Source of the DNA: a virus
Virus record (IMG/VR): IMGVR_UViG_3300018476_000011
Span: 1 to 34,519 of that record
Direction: 5' to 3' (one strand)
Length of the DNA stretch: 34,519 bases
Shown: in pieces, positions 1-7,577 of the stretch
Layout of the letters: the number at the start of each line of letters is the position of its first letter
How positions within the stretch are numbered: the first letter of the stretch is position 1
Program-made: the position numbers and the translations under genes
The notes under the pieces: model-generated
Databases searched by the model: none
Seen by the model: the letters and a program-made list of their open reading frames with translations, nothing else
What the model was told of the DNA's origin: nothing

Positions 1-123
1 AGCATCTTCGACCAGCACAAGAACATCTACGCGCGCGGGCCGCACGGCATCACCGGCAAGTCGGGCTCGGGCGTCATCTCGTCCTTAACCGGCAACGGGC
101 TGATGGAGGATTGGCCGAAGCCG
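1..123. repeat. Left copy of 123-bp terminal overlap
   Basis: Bases 1-123 are identical to bases 34397-34519 at the other end of the window. The tail-tip reading frame is continuous when one copy is removed and the ends are joined. The simplest reading is an assembly overlap of a circular (or circularly permuted) molecule with a unit length of 34,396 bp. A genuine 123-bp direct terminal repeat is the alternative, but it would cut a gene in the middle. Confidence 0.95.
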
Positions 124-1260
124 CTGGCCGAGATCAGCGGCGGCTGGAAGGTAGGAATAAACACATACATCGAGGAGGCGCCGAAATCCTACCGGCGATA
201 CGACTACACGGTGCAGTACCGGCAGATGAACCCGTCGTCGGACGCCGACGCGGCCGAGGAGCACGCACTGTCGCCGGCCGAGGATGTCGCGTTTCAAAAG
301 CGTTTCGGCTACGCCTACACATACTTTGACGGTTACACCGATTATCAGGTGGCGTTCCCGGTCGCCGCGCTGAAGCAGCGGACATATTTCGATTGGACGG
401 CAGACCGGCCGCGCACCGAGATCGTGCGTTGCACGATGGTTGCCGACATCCAGCCGCTGCTGGTCGAGCCAGAGCTTGAGGAGAACACCGGCACTATCAA
501 CGTCTCGGCATCGGACACGATCACCGAGCCGACCGGCGGCGCGATGCCGGTGGGCGACGTGCGCCGGGCGAGCTATCTCAACACCGACCGCGGCACCTTG
601 AGCATGCAATATCTGCTGCTGCTCGGGCGCACCGAGCTGCGGCGACGGGCGCGTGCGGTGGAGGTATCGGTGCGGGTGCCGTGGGCGCTGGGGATTGCGG
701 CGACGCTGCGGCACAACGCGCACGTCGTGGACTACCGGCTGCCGGGCGGCGAAGCGGTCGGCAAGGTTATCGCCTATGAGTTCAGCGCCAGCGGCGAAGG
801 CGAGTTCAGCGTCGGCCTGACCATCGGCTGCGCCATTGGGCACGGCGGCACGGTATCGGCTGCGGCGGGCACGCTCACCTATGTCGATGCGGGCTACGTC
901 GCGGCCGGCTACCAGCAGGCGACGGGCGCCGAGATCATGCTGCCGACCGGCGATCTCGCCTATCAGACGCTGGATGATTTCGTCGTCAGCGACGACGGCA
1001 CGAACCTGCTGGCGATGGATGAGTACAGCGCGGTTGATTCGCTCTCGCTCTCGGGCGGGCTCGATGACCAGACCGGCGTCGTCAGCCATGTCTCCGATCC
1101 GGTCGATGCGCTGCGCCAGATCCCGACCAGGGTGTGCGTGGATCTGCGCCCGGTGTCGGGCATGAATTTTGAGACCATTCTGACGCCCGCTGTCGTGCCG
1201 CTGCCGATCCCGCGGCTGATCGATCTGGAAGCGGCGGCGCCTGGCCGGATGGCTGCCTGA
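1..1260 (+). CDS. Tail-tip / hub protein, C-terminal part (continues from 33758)
   Basis: The frame is open from base 1 and joins in phase to the gene that starts at 33758, giving about 632 residues in the closed genome. An in-frame ATG at 103 is internal and not the true start. The gene lies right after the tape measure and a 144-residue tail protein, and before the lectin and fibre genes. That is the usual place for the tail-tip or baseplate-hub protein that joins tail tube to receptor-binding parts. The sequence is rich in aromatic beta-type segments and has no signal peptide or membrane span. I do not recognise a named family, so the function rests on position and size. It overlaps the next start as TGATG, which suggests translational coupling. 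Confidence 0.75.
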   Translation, partial: SIFDQHKNIYARGPHGITGKSGSGVISSLTGNGLMEDWPKPLAEISGGWKVGINTYIEEAPKSYRRYDYTVQYRQMNPSSDADAAEEHALSPAEDVAFQKRFGYAYTYFDGYTDYQVAFPVAALKQRTYFDWTADRPRTEIVRCTMVADIQPLLVEPELEENTGTINVSASDTITEPTGGAMPVGDVRRASYLNTDRGTLSMQYLLLLGRTELRRRARAVEVSVRVPWALGIAATLRHNAHVVDYRLPGGEAVGKVIAYEFSASGEGEFSVGLTIGCAIGHGGTVSAAAGTLTYVDAGYVAAGYQQATGAEIMLPTGDLAYQTLDDFVVSDDGTNLLAMDEYSAVDSLSLSGGLDDQTGVVSHVSDPVDALRQIPTRVCVDLRPVSGMNFETILTPAVVPLPIPRLIDLEAAAPGRMAA

Positions 1261-1757
1261 TGCCCGGCGGGACCGCGCCATGGTGGCAATACAAGCGGTC
1301 GCTCGCGCTGCTGCCACCGTACAGCACGGCGCGCGACGTATTCCGCGGCTATCGCATGCCGAGGCCGCCGCCAGCGGAGGAAGGCGATACCCCGCCGGGG
1401 CGGATCTGCTGGGGCGCGGTGGGCGATCTGCCCTCGCCCGAGCCGTTGCCGGGCGTGAGTTTGGTCGTGAAGCCTAACGAGGAATGGAAAGAGTGGGGGC
1501 GTAAGAGCGAGCCGGTGCGGATCGAGAACCCCGACGACCCCGAGCAGTACATTATGGACAACCGGCCGAAGACCATCGATTTCAACAAGAAAGAGGGCGC
1601 GAAGTCGGCGCCGAACACCGCGGCGGAAGTGCCGCCCGGCATGGGCGGATACGAGAACACCGACAGCTTCACCGACAGCTTGGGCGAGAAGCGGACCAAA
1701 GTGCGCATGCACTATGTGACGCAGCAGGCGCCGACCACGACGCCCGTGCCGTCGTAA
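1260..1757 (+). CDS. Hypothetical tail-associated protein, 165 aa
   Basis: The start ATG overlaps the stop of the tail-tip gene (TGATG), and the stop overlaps the next gene (TAATG), so it sits inside a tightly coupled tail operon. The protein is Pro-, Lys- and Glu-rich with charged, probably disordered stretches, and its last 20 residues are Thr/Pro-rich. No signal peptide, membrane span or catalytic motif is visible, and I do not recognise the family. Its place between tail tip and lectin-like protein suggests a small tail-tip accessory or an adaptor for the receptor-binding proteins. Confidence 0.7.
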   Translation: MPGGTAPWWQYKRSLALLPPYSTARDVFRGYRMPRPPPAEEGDTPPGRICWGAVGDLPSPEPLPGVSLVVKPNEEWKEWGRKSEPVRIENPDDPEQYIMDNRPKTIDFNKKEGAKSAPNTAAEVPPGMGGYENTDSFTDSLGEKRTKVRMHYVTQQAPTTTPVPS

Positions 1758-2803
1758 TGTCCGACATATCCACCGAAGGCCCGCCCGCCAAACCCTACCG
1801 CGAGAACCCGCCGACGCATTTCAGGGAGGTGCACTGGAAGACCGGCACCACGACATGGCCGACGAAGCCGTTCTCGTATCTCCAAAGCGGCATGGCAAAA
1901 CTCGCTGAGAGTTTCACCGGCACGGCGTCATTCTGGCTACGCACCAACGACGTGCGCTGGACGATCACCGGCACATACGAACCGCATTTTAATGTCGTGT
2001 ATGTCCCTGGTCCGCGCTTCTATGCGACTTACGAGTATGAAGGTGCCGACCATAACACCTATTTGGGCAACGTGCCCGATTACGGATTCTATATCCGCAT
2101 CGCGCGCACCGAGGAGCCATTCATCGCAATACCCGGCTCGCTCTATTGCACCCTGTTCTGCGAGCGCGCCATCGGCGACATCACCAGCCGCTTTAGCTTT
2201 GCAAGCGATGCCTCGATCAGCGGGCCCGCATCCGTGCCGGGCGACATCGTAGACCACAAGTGGGCACACTTTCTGTTTACATGGGATCTTAATGCCGCCG
2301 GCGGCGGCAGGGGCACGCTGACGGTAAACAAGGTTGCGCGCACCGTGTACTACAACCGCGCCTCTTATGATTACAACGAGGAGGCGGCAGAACCCGTGGA
2401 CTTCATACCGCAGCCGGTGCCGTTGCGCGAGCCGGCGCGGTTCTTCGGAGCCGAAGGCATCTACACACTGCCGGGCGCAGTACCGACCATCGGCCCCGCA
2501 GTGCCGTTTCTCGACAATTGGTTCATCTCACTGGCGCATGTCTGGATCAGCACGACGCATGTGATCGACGACGTGAGCAAGTTTGTCAGCGAGGACGGCA
2601 CGCCGGCCAAGCTGGGCAAGGACGGCGCTGTCGTGTTCATTGACCCGGCGACCGGGAAAGTAACCGATGAGCACAAGCCCGATTATTATTTCCGCGGCGG
2701 GCCAAAGGAGTTTGTCCAGAACTTCGCGACGGCGGGCGGGGCGGTAAGTCTCCTCGGCGAGCTGCCGATTGCACAATCCATCAACCCGAAGATCGGCGCC
2801 TAA
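1757..2803 (+). CDS. Concanavalin/LamG-like tail protein (receptor binding)
   Basis: This 348-residue protein looks like a jellyroll lectin of the concanavalin A/laminin G fold used by phages as a tail accessory. Signs are the alternating beta-rich pattern, many aromatic residues, a central segment in which a surface-exposed DNW..SLAHVWI strand matches the conserved late strand of LamG folds, and a C-terminal tail ending in a Gly/Phe-rich stretch seen in related phage lectins. The probable role is binding host surface glycans. It begins at TAATG overlapping the previous stop. Four bases separate its stop from the fibre gene. Fold assignment is from pattern only; a different beta-sandwich adhesin is possible. 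Confidence 0.65.
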   Translation: MSDISTEGPPAKPYRENPPTHFREVHWKTGTTTWPTKPFSYLQSGMAKLAESFTGTASFWLRTNDVRWTITGTYEPHFNVVYVPGPRFYATYEYEGADHNTYLGNVPDYGFYIRIARTEEPFIAIPGSLYCTLFCERAIGDITSRFSFASDASISGPASVPGDIVDHKWAHFLFTWDLNAAGGGRGTLTVNKVARTVYYNRASYDYNEEAAEPVDFIPQPVPLREPARFFGAEGIYTLPGAVPTIGPAVPFLDNWFISLAHVWISTTHVIDDVSKFVSEDGTPAKLGKDGAVVFIDPATGKVTDEHKPDYYFRGGPKEFVQNFATAGGAVSLLGELPIAQSINPKIGA

Positions 2804-2807
2804 CGCG

Positions 2808-4673
2808 ATGACAATAGTTTACCGCACCGATGGCGCGTGGGGCACAGGCAAGGGCGCCAACCTCGCGCCCGACGAAGTCGACGGCAATTTCTACGACATC
2901 ACGACGCGGGTTGAGTTCATCGAAGACAACCCGGTCGAGCCGATCACGCCCATCGCGATAAATATCGAAGGCAGTGCCTTTACGATGGGGCTGTCGGACG
3001 GCTCGACGCTCGGCCCGATCATGATCACCTACCCGATGCCGACCTGGCGGGACCACTGGGCACCCGGCGTCAATTACAACGAGATGGACTTTTTCATCGC
3101 GCCCGATGGCGGCATGGGCGCGGTGATGATCGGACACACGTCGGGCGCCACCTTCGATTGGGGCGCGCTCGATCCGACGCTGGCGCTGCCGCTCTACCGG
3201 CAACTGATCGGCGGCTCGGGCACGACCAGCGGCATCGCCGATCTGGTTGACGTCGCGCTCGGCACACAAGCCGACAACGATATGCTGGTGTGGGACGCGC
3301 CAGCGAGCCTGTGGCGCAATGAAACGCCGGCCGCGGTTACGCTCAACCTGCCGGCTTTCAGCGGCTCCACGGGCTCGACGGCAGGCGCCAAGGGCGTCGT
3401 GCCGGCACCCGCGACCGGCGACAATGTAGCAGGAAAGTTTCTCTCGGCGGCGGGCGGCTGGGCGGTGCCGGCAGCGGGCGGCGGCGGCAGCACCAGCCTC
3501 GCCGGGCTGGCCGACGTAGCGATCTCGTCGCCGGTCGATCTGAGCCTGCTGCAATATCGCTCGTCGGACGGCAAGTGGCACAACGCCACGCTGGCGGCGC
3601 TCGGCTCGGGCACCGTCACAAGCGTGGACACGGGCAGCGGGCTGGCGGGCGGGCCGATCACCACGACCGGCATTCTCAGCCTGGCGCCGATCCCGACGCT
3701 GAACCTTCTTGCCAACACGACCGGCGGCGCTGGAGTGCCGGCAGGCGTAACGCTCTCGGTCTTGCTCGACGCCGCCATCGGCTCGGCTCGGGGCTCGGTA
3801 TTGCGGCGCGGCGCCAGCGGCTGGAGCGTGCTGACGCCGGGCACGGCCGGGACTTATCTCAAGAGCGGCGGCTCGGGCGCTGACCTGTCGTGGGATGCGC
3901 CGGCCGGCTCGGGCACGGTTACGAGCATTGCCACGACCGGCGGCATAACCGGCGGGCCGATCACCGGCAGCGGCACGGTGAGCCTGGAGCAGATAGCGAC
4001 CAGCCGGGTGCTCGCCAACATCAGCGGCGCAACGGCGGCACCGACCGCAATCAGCACGGCGCTGCTGCTCGACAATGCGCTCGGCACGACGCAGGGCTCG
4101 GTGCTCTACCGCAGCGCAACCGCCTGGGTGGCATTGCCTCCTGGCACTGCGGGGCAAGTGCTGGCAAGCGGCGGCGCGGCGGCCAATCCGTCATGGTCGG
4201 CGGGCGGCGCCGGCTCGGGCGATGTCGTCGGCCCAGCAAGCGCCGTCAGTGGCAACCTCGCGACCTTCTCAGGCACCAGCGGCAAGATAATCGCCGATGG
4301 CGGCGCATCGGTTGCGGACCTAAAGCGCGAGGCGATACAGGTGGCCGTCTCCGACGAGACGACGAACCTGACGACCGGCACCGCGAAGCTTACGTTTCGC
4401 ATGCCGTTTGCCATGACCCTGACGGCGGTGCGCTCCAGCCTCTCGACGGTATCGTCGTCGGGGCTGGTCACGGTGGACATCAAGGAAAGCGGCACAACGA
4501 TCCTCTCGACGGCGCTCTCCATCGACGCTAGCGAGAAGACCAGCGTGACGGCGGCAACCGCTGCGGTGATCTCGGATGCGTCGCTGGCCGACGACGCCGA
4601 GATGACAATCGACATCACCGCGGCGGGCACCGGGGCGCGAGGGTTGAAGGTGTCGTTGATCGGCACCCGATGA
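2808..4673 (+). CDS. Tail fibre protein with tandem ~101-residue repeats
   Basis: The 621-residue fibre begins at ATG 2808; an upstream in-frame ATG at 2769 lies inside the previous gene and is unlikely. The N-terminal 130 residues resemble the conserved attachment region of phage fibres (YRTDGAWG..KG..L...EVD.NF). A segment with LADV and LVWDAPASLW follows, typical of fibre shaft modules. Two Gly/Thr/Ser-rich repeats of about 101 residues each open with GSGTVTS. A GDVVGPASAV module leads into a C-terminal beta-rich tip of about 100 residues. No chaperone or peptidase motif is seen. It probably forms a trimeric receptor-binding fibre. Its stop overlaps the next gene as ATGA. Confidence 0.85.
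   Translation: MTIVYRTDGAWGTGKGANLAPDEVDGNFYDITTRVEFIEDNPVEPITPIAINIEGSAFTMGLSDGSTLGPIMITYPMPTWRDHWAPGVNYNEMDFFIAPDGGMGAVMIGHTSGATFDWGALDPTLALPLYRQLIGGSGTTSGIADLVDVALGTQADNDMLVWDAPASLWRNETPAAVTLNLPAFSGSTGSTAGAKGVVPAPATGDNVAGKFLSAAGGWAVPAAGGGGSTSLAGLADVAISSPVDLSLLQYRSSDGKWHNATLAALGSGTVTSVDTGSGLAGGPITTTGILSLAPIPTLNLLANTTGGAGVPAGVTLSVLLDAAIGSARGSVLRRGASGWSVLTPGTAGTYLKSGGSGADLSWDAPAGSGTVTSIATTGGITGGPITGSGTVSLEQIATSRVLANISGATAAPTAISTALLLDNALGTTQGSVLYRSATAWVALPPGTAGQVLASGGAAANPSWSAGGAGSGDVVGPASAVSGNLATFSGTSGKIIADGGASVADLKREAIQVAVSDETTNLTTGTAKLTFRMPFAMTLTAVRSSLSTVSSSGLVTVDIKESGTTILSTALSIDASEKTSVTAATAAVISDASLADDAEMTIDITAAGTGARGLKVSLIGTR
3603..4211 (+). repeat. Two tandem ~303-bp coding repeats in the fibre gene
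   Basis: Copies start at 3603 and 3906, each with GGCTCGGGCAC, and a third, divergent unit begins at 4212 with GGCTCGGGCGATG. The copies keep motifs such as GGPIT, LLANTTG/VLANISG, GSVL.R and PGTAG, but the DNA has diverged. This is an old internal duplication that lengthens the fibre shaft. Confidence 0.8.
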
Positions 4674-5374
4674 ACCTGATCAACCCGTTCTGGTATGCCG
4701 CGGCGGGACCGACCGACCCTAACTTTGCCAACGTCGTCTTGCTCTGCCATTTCGACGGCACGAACGGCTCGACGACGTTCATCGATAGCTCCAGCGTTGC
4801 CCGCAGCGTGACGGCGACGGGCAGCATCAGCCTGACGACGGCGCAGCAGAAATTCGGCACCGCATCGCTCGACGCGGGCGCGGCCAACAGCTATGCCGGT
4901 GCTCCCTTTAGTACAGATTGGAACTTCGGCGCCGGGCAATTCACGGTCGAAGCGTGGATCAGGCCGACAGCGACGATCAGCGGCTTCCGTGGCGTGGTCG
5001 CGCAGTGGGGCGCGGCGCCGAATCAAGGCTGGTATCTCGGGTTCAACGCCACCACGGTCGCCTGGATATACAGCACTACTGGCACCGCCTTCACGCAACT
5101 TACCGCGACGTTCTCCCCAACCCTTAATGCCTGGATGCATCTTGCGGTCGACCGTGATGCCGGCGGCATTCTGCGCGTCTACACCGATGGCACGCAGCGG
5201 ATATTAGCGTCGCCGCCAGCCATTTTTAATAGCACTCTCGGGCTGTACATCGGCAACGACGGGCTACTGACTCACAACTTTGTCGGACAGATAGACGAGG
5301 TGCGGATCACCAAGGGCGTGGCCCGGTATGGCGGTGCGTTTACGCCGCCGGCCGCGCCGTTCCCCGACGCGTGA
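4670..5374 (+). CDS. LamG/concanavalin-like lectin tail protein
   Basis: This 234-residue protein is a clear LamG-like (ConA-like) domain. After a short N-terminal tail it has LLCHFDG near residue 24, F.VEAWIRP near 92, a WYLGF strand, W.HLAVDRD..G.LRVYTDG and a final IDEVRITKGVARY. These are the classical strands of this fold in phage tail proteins. It probably binds host glycans. It starts at ATGA, overlapping the fibre gene, and its own stop overlaps the next start, so the two recognition proteins are coupled. No catalytic residues typical of glycanases can be picked out. Confidence 0.85.
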   Translation: MNLINPFWYAAAGPTDPNFANVVLLCHFDGTNGSTTFIDSSSVARSVTATGSISLTTAQQKFGTASLDAGAANSYAGAPFSTDWNFGAGQFTVEAWIRPTATISGFRGVVAQWGAAPNQGWYLGFNATTVAWIYSTTGTAFTQLTATFSPTLNAWMHLAVDRDAGGILRVYTDGTQRILASPPAIFNSTLGLYIGNDGLLTHNFVGQIDEVRITKGVARYGGAFTPPAAPFPDA

Positions 5375-5610
5375 TCGATGCGCTGATTGCCGCGGCGTTG
5401 TCGATGGTGTTGCTCCACCGGGCCGATGGCGGCGTCGTCGCCGTCATGTCGTCGCATATCACCAGCATGCACGCTAAGGCGCCGCCCGTCGTGGCAAACA
5501 AACTGGTAACGCCCGACGCCCGCTGCGTGCTGTGGCTGGCCGATGGGAAAGTGCTCGCCGTGCTGGAGCCGTGCGAAACGGTGCGACGGCTGTTGGAAGA
5601 TGCGAAATGA
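5371..5610 (+). CDS. Small FlbD-like hypothetical protein, 79 aa
   Basis: The protein has a hydrophobic start (about residues 1-15) and then HRADGGVVAVMSSHI and CVLWLADGKVLAVLE strands followed by a helix (VRRLLED). The strand-strand-DGK-strand-helix order is reminiscent of the short FlbD-type domain also seen in phage genomes, but similarity is only by pattern. It starts at ATG 5371, four bases before the stop of the lectin gene, and ends overlapping the 36-residue membrane gene. The role is unknown; the position after the tail genes and before small membrane proteins fits a late accessory. Confidence 0.65.
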   Translation: MIDALIAAALSMVLLHRADGGVVAVMSSHITSMHAKAPPVVANKLVTPDARCVLWLADGKVLAVLEPCETVRRLLEDAK

Positions 5611-5710
5611 TAGTGGCCCGGACCCGCTTCAATCCCGCGGCCTGTGGCTCGTCGTGCCGGTGGCGCTCGCGGCGCTGGCTGTGCTGATCGCGACGTGGTG
5701 GTGGAGATAG
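5600..5710 (+). CDS. 36-aa single-span membrane protein
   Basis: This short frame starts at ATG 5600 inside the end of the preceding gene and ends at TAG 5710. It has a polar N-terminus of about 14 residues (DSGPDPLQSRG), one continuous hydrophobic helix (LWLVVPVALAALAVLIA) and a terminal TWWWR. The clean polar-helix-Trp/Arg layout argues it is real although it is very short. With the next two-span protein it could form part of a lysis or membrane cassette, for example a holin partner. No lipobox is present. Function is inferred only from topology and place. Confidence 0.6.
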   Translation: MRNDSGPDPLQSRGLWLVVPVALAALAVLIATWWWR

Positions 5711-5713
5711 CCG

Positions 5714-5911
5714 ATGATCACGTTCCTGATCTACCTGCTCGTCGTCGTTATCATCATGGCGCTCGGCTGGTACGTCATCACGCAGATCCCGCTGCCCGAG
5801 CCCATCAGCAATATCGTGCGCGTCGTGTTCGTCGTGGTCTGCGCGCTGATCATCATCCTGATGCTGCTCGGGCTCGTGGGGTATGTGCCGGCGCCGTATC
5901 CGCTGCGCTAG
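5714..5911 (+). CDS. 65-aa two-span membrane protein, candidate holin
   Basis: Start ATG 5714 is preceded by GGTGGAG at good spacing. The protein is almost wholly hydrophobic, with two predicted helices (about residues 2-22 and 34-57) joined by a short IPLPEPISN turn, and a short basic end. The pattern resembles small two-span proteins of the Thivi_2564 type. By size, topology and place at the end of the late operon it is the best holin candidate in the genome, but no endolysin is recognised nearby. Its TAG stop shares the CTAG at 5908-5911 with the stop of the convergent minus-strand gene. Confidence 0.7.
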   Translation: MITFLIYLLVVVIIMALGWYVITQIPLPEPISNIVRVVFVVVCALIIILMLLGLVGYVPAPYPLR

Positions 5912-6360
5912 CGCGGGCTAGTTGCGGGCGCGGCCCCAACAGGCATCGTCACCGATGAGCCTGCCGGCAAGTCGGACAAGTTCGTCGGATGTTCGTGGGC
6001 CTCTGACCAAGTCTCCGATTTGCTGGCGCGCATCACCCGCACGGTTTTCGGCCCCGTTATCACGACGGTTTGGCTCAGCGCCACGCGGCCGTCGGCATCA
6101 ACGGCATAAAGTGTCGTTTTGCCTGCTGTCTTTCCAAACACAAAAATCAAATCCTTGCTGCCCTGTTCGGGTACTTGAACATTCGCGATATCAGGGTTGG
6201 CGATAAACACGCTCGTCAATGGCCGCGGTGACTGAACCAGCGTCCCTGAGTTGATCGAAAGGACAACCGCCGGCCCGCTTGGGCGGATTTCGTCAGCCGC
6301 CAGCGCCGGGACGGCGAGCGCGACGAGCAGCGCGGCGCTTGTTAGAATGCGATAAGCCAT
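5908..6360 (-). CDS. Exported CpaC/secretin N-terminal-domain protein (pilus formation N domain)
   Basis: This 150-residue protein starts at ATG 6360 with AGGT upstream. Residues 1-21 are a Sec signal peptide ending VPALA-ADE. The rest matches the N-terminal domain of Tad/Flp pilus secretins (CpaC/RcpA; Pilus formation N-terminal family). Landmarks are L.INSGT, then TSVFIANPDIANVQV, FVFGKTAGKTTLYAVDADGRV and a closing VVIT strand. In the family this domain sits at the periplasmic base of the outer-membrane secretin ring; here the secretin pore domain is absent and a Ser/Pro tail of about 40 residues follows. A free domain could compete with host CpaC and block Tad pili (receptor removal), though this is a hypothesis. 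A shared CTAG stop marks the end against the convergent late operon; 131 bp without a gene lie upstream. Confidence 0.8.
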   Translation of the reverse strand: MAYRILTSAALLVALAVPALAADEIRPSGPAVVLSINSGTLVQSPRPLTSVFIANPDIANVQVPEQGSKDLIFVFGKTAGKTTLYAVDADGRVALSQTVVITGPKTVRVMRASKSETWSEAHEHPTNLSDLPAGSSVTMPVGAAPATSPR

Positions 6361-6491
6361 GATCGAACCTCATACGTTCGGTTGCGGTTAGGCGCCGGGC
6401 GGGGAATTGCTGACCCGCTCGGCACCGCTCTAACTTGAGCAGCCGCGTCGCTGCCGGATTGATAATGCCGGCCAGAAAATTGATTTCGTGT

Positions 6492-6851
6492 TCACGCCCG
6501 CAGGCGGCGCCACCAGGGCCGGCGGGCCGGGCGCTGATCCGACAGCATCAACCTATCGAGCCGCGCCTCTGCGGCATCCAGCCGGCGGCGCAGGTCGGCG
6601 ATGGTTTCAGCGCGCTCAACGGCGAGAGCCTTCCAGGGCGTTTCTGACCCGTTGCCATTCGTTGCCGGCAGCGTTGCCGCGGCAACAGGTGCGAAAACGC
6701 GGTGCAGCTCGGCCGGCTCGATCTGCCAGCCGCCGGCCTCGGTGCGGGTGGCTGAGATTAGGCCGCTCCTGATGGCTTTCAGGATCGTGGACTTGTTGAC
6801 GCCGGCAGCGTTGCCGGCCTCGGCAAGGCTGTTGTAGCTCGTTGCGGACAT
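6492..6851 (-). CDS. Helix-turn-helix DNA-binding protein with C-terminal coiled coil
   Basis: Start ATG 6851 follows GGGGGAAC. Residues 6-50 form an excisionase/MerR-like helix-turn-helix and wing (SLAEAGNAAGVNKSTILKAIRSGLISATR, then GGWQIEPAELHRVF). A linker follows, then a Glu/Arg/Leu coiled coil (about residues 78-101) and a Trp/Arg-rich end (RRPWWRRLRA). Proteins of this exact layout are familiar from rhizobial and other alphaproteobacterial plasmids and phages, often near replication genes. It probably binds DNA as a dimer. Lying downstream of the winged-helix gene, it may belong to the same replication or maintenance unit. No catalytic motif is seen. Confidence 0.75.
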   Translation of the reverse strand: MSATSYNSLAEAGNAAGVNKSTILKAIRSGLISATRTEAGGWQIEPAELHRVFAPVAAATLPATNGNGSETPWKALAVERAETIADLRRRLDAAEARLDRLMLSDQRPARRPWWRRLRA

Positions 6852-6957
6852 GCGTTCCCCCGCGTTGCCGGTTCGGGGGAACCGCCGCCCTTGTGCGCGA
6901 GCAGCGACCGTGCGTCAAGTGTGGGGCGGGATGTGGGCCACGGCGCGGGCATGCCAG

Positions 6958-6991
6958 TTCCGCCGCGCATCCCCGCGGCACTGCGGCGGAA
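6958..6991. other. Perfect 9-bp inverted repeat between minus-strand genes
   Basis: Arms TTCCGCCGC (6958-6966) and GCGGCGGAA (6983-6991) enclose 16 bases that contain CCGCGG. The structure starts 12 bases past the stop of the winged-helix gene in its direction of transcription. It lacks a T tract, so it may be an mRNA-stabilising hairpin, a factor-dependent terminator or a protein site. The rest of the 152-bp gap 6852-7003 shows nothing else that I can name. Confidence 0.5.
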
Positions 6992-7003
6992 GCTGTATCC
7001 GCG

Positions 7004-7498
7004 CTACAGGTATTGCGCCGGCACCCGGCAGCCCGCCTCGCCCGGCCGCGCACCCCAACTCGATAGCCAGAATGGTTGGCGTCCTGGTTGCGGGTGCCGC
7101 CAGCCGAGCATCCGTCTCGGCCAATCTTCCTCATCCACACCGAAATTATCGCGCGAAGCCTCTTTATTCTTAGCTAGATATTCCTTTGGTTCGCGGCGTG
7201 GGACACCTGGCGCCCGCCCGTGGGACACCGCGCCGCGCGGCAGGAAACGGGCGTTGATCGTGTATTCGTAACCGCCGCCCGCTCGGCGTCGCGTGGCGAA
7301 CGCAAAGGCGCGGGTGAGGATGGCAAGGTGCCGGCTGGCCGTGCTTTTCGAGATGCCGACGAGCCGGGCGAAGGTGCGCACCGACCACCAGCACACGCCA
7401 TCGCGGCGCGCGATACTCACCATGCGGTGAGCGCTTGCGTGCAGGTAGCGCGGCATCGGCGCGTAGAGTTCAAAGATGTGCGGGACGTATTCAAGCAT
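7004..7498 (-). CDS. Winged-helix protein, candidate plasmid-type replication initiator or regulator
   Basis: The 164-residue protein starts at ATG 7498. Residues 36-57 (WWSVRTFARLVGISKSTASRHL) are a clear helix-turn-helix, followed by a long helix and a basic wing with GGGYEYTINARFLP. This HTH_36-like plan is common in plasmid and phage replication initiators and in small regulators. The C-terminal 80 residues are basic and Pro/Trp-rich without a recognised domain. The start codon is directly preceded by a perfect hairpin whose loop carries the likely ribosome-binding bases, and the leader contains a candidate antisense RNA with terminator. Such control is typical of copy-number genes. Assignment as Rep is an inference; a simple transcription regulator remains possible. 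Confidence 0.65.
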   Translation of the reverse strand: MLEYVPHIFELYAPMPRYLHASAHRMVSIARRDGVCWWSVRTFARLVGISKSTASRHLAILTRAFAFATRRRAGGGYEYTINARFLPRGAVSHGRAPGVPRREPKEYLAKNKEASRDNFGVDEEDWPRRMLGWRHPQPGRQPFWLSSWGARPGEAGCRVPAQYL

Positions 7499-7516
7499 GG
7501 CAACCCCCTGGTTGCC
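7499..7516 (-). promoter_or_regulatory. Start-codon hairpin with SD in loop
   Basis: On the minus strand GGCAACC-AGGG-GGTTGCC lies immediately before ATG 7498. The seven-base arms pair perfectly. The only plausible ribosome-binding sequence, AGGGGG, spans the loop and the 3-prime arm, so folding would limit translation of the winged-helix gene. Confidence 0.7.
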
Positions 7517-7577
7517 CGCCGCGCGAAGCCTTCAGGCGCACCTCGCCTGTGACCCAAGAAGGGGCTTGAAAAGCCGG

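Noticed and set aside
85-1317. Long minus-strand open frame (410 codons) opposite the tail-tip gene
   Set aside because: It is Arg/His/Asp-rich shadow coding typical of GC-rich DNA, has no SD and lies opposite a gene with continuous protein-like sequence.
2781-4157. Minus-strand open frame of 458 codons opposite the fibre gene
   Set aside because: Low-complexity Arg/Ala composition; the plus strand encodes an evident fibre with repeats.
5607-5687. Tiny plus-strand frame starting at ATG 5607
   Set aside because: Arg/Trp/Cys-rich peptide without order; the frame from 5600 gives a proper membrane protein.
6616-7140. Minus-strand 174-codon frame between the HTH genes
   Set aside because: Overlaps both HTH genes out of frame and is Arg/Cys-rich; no SD.
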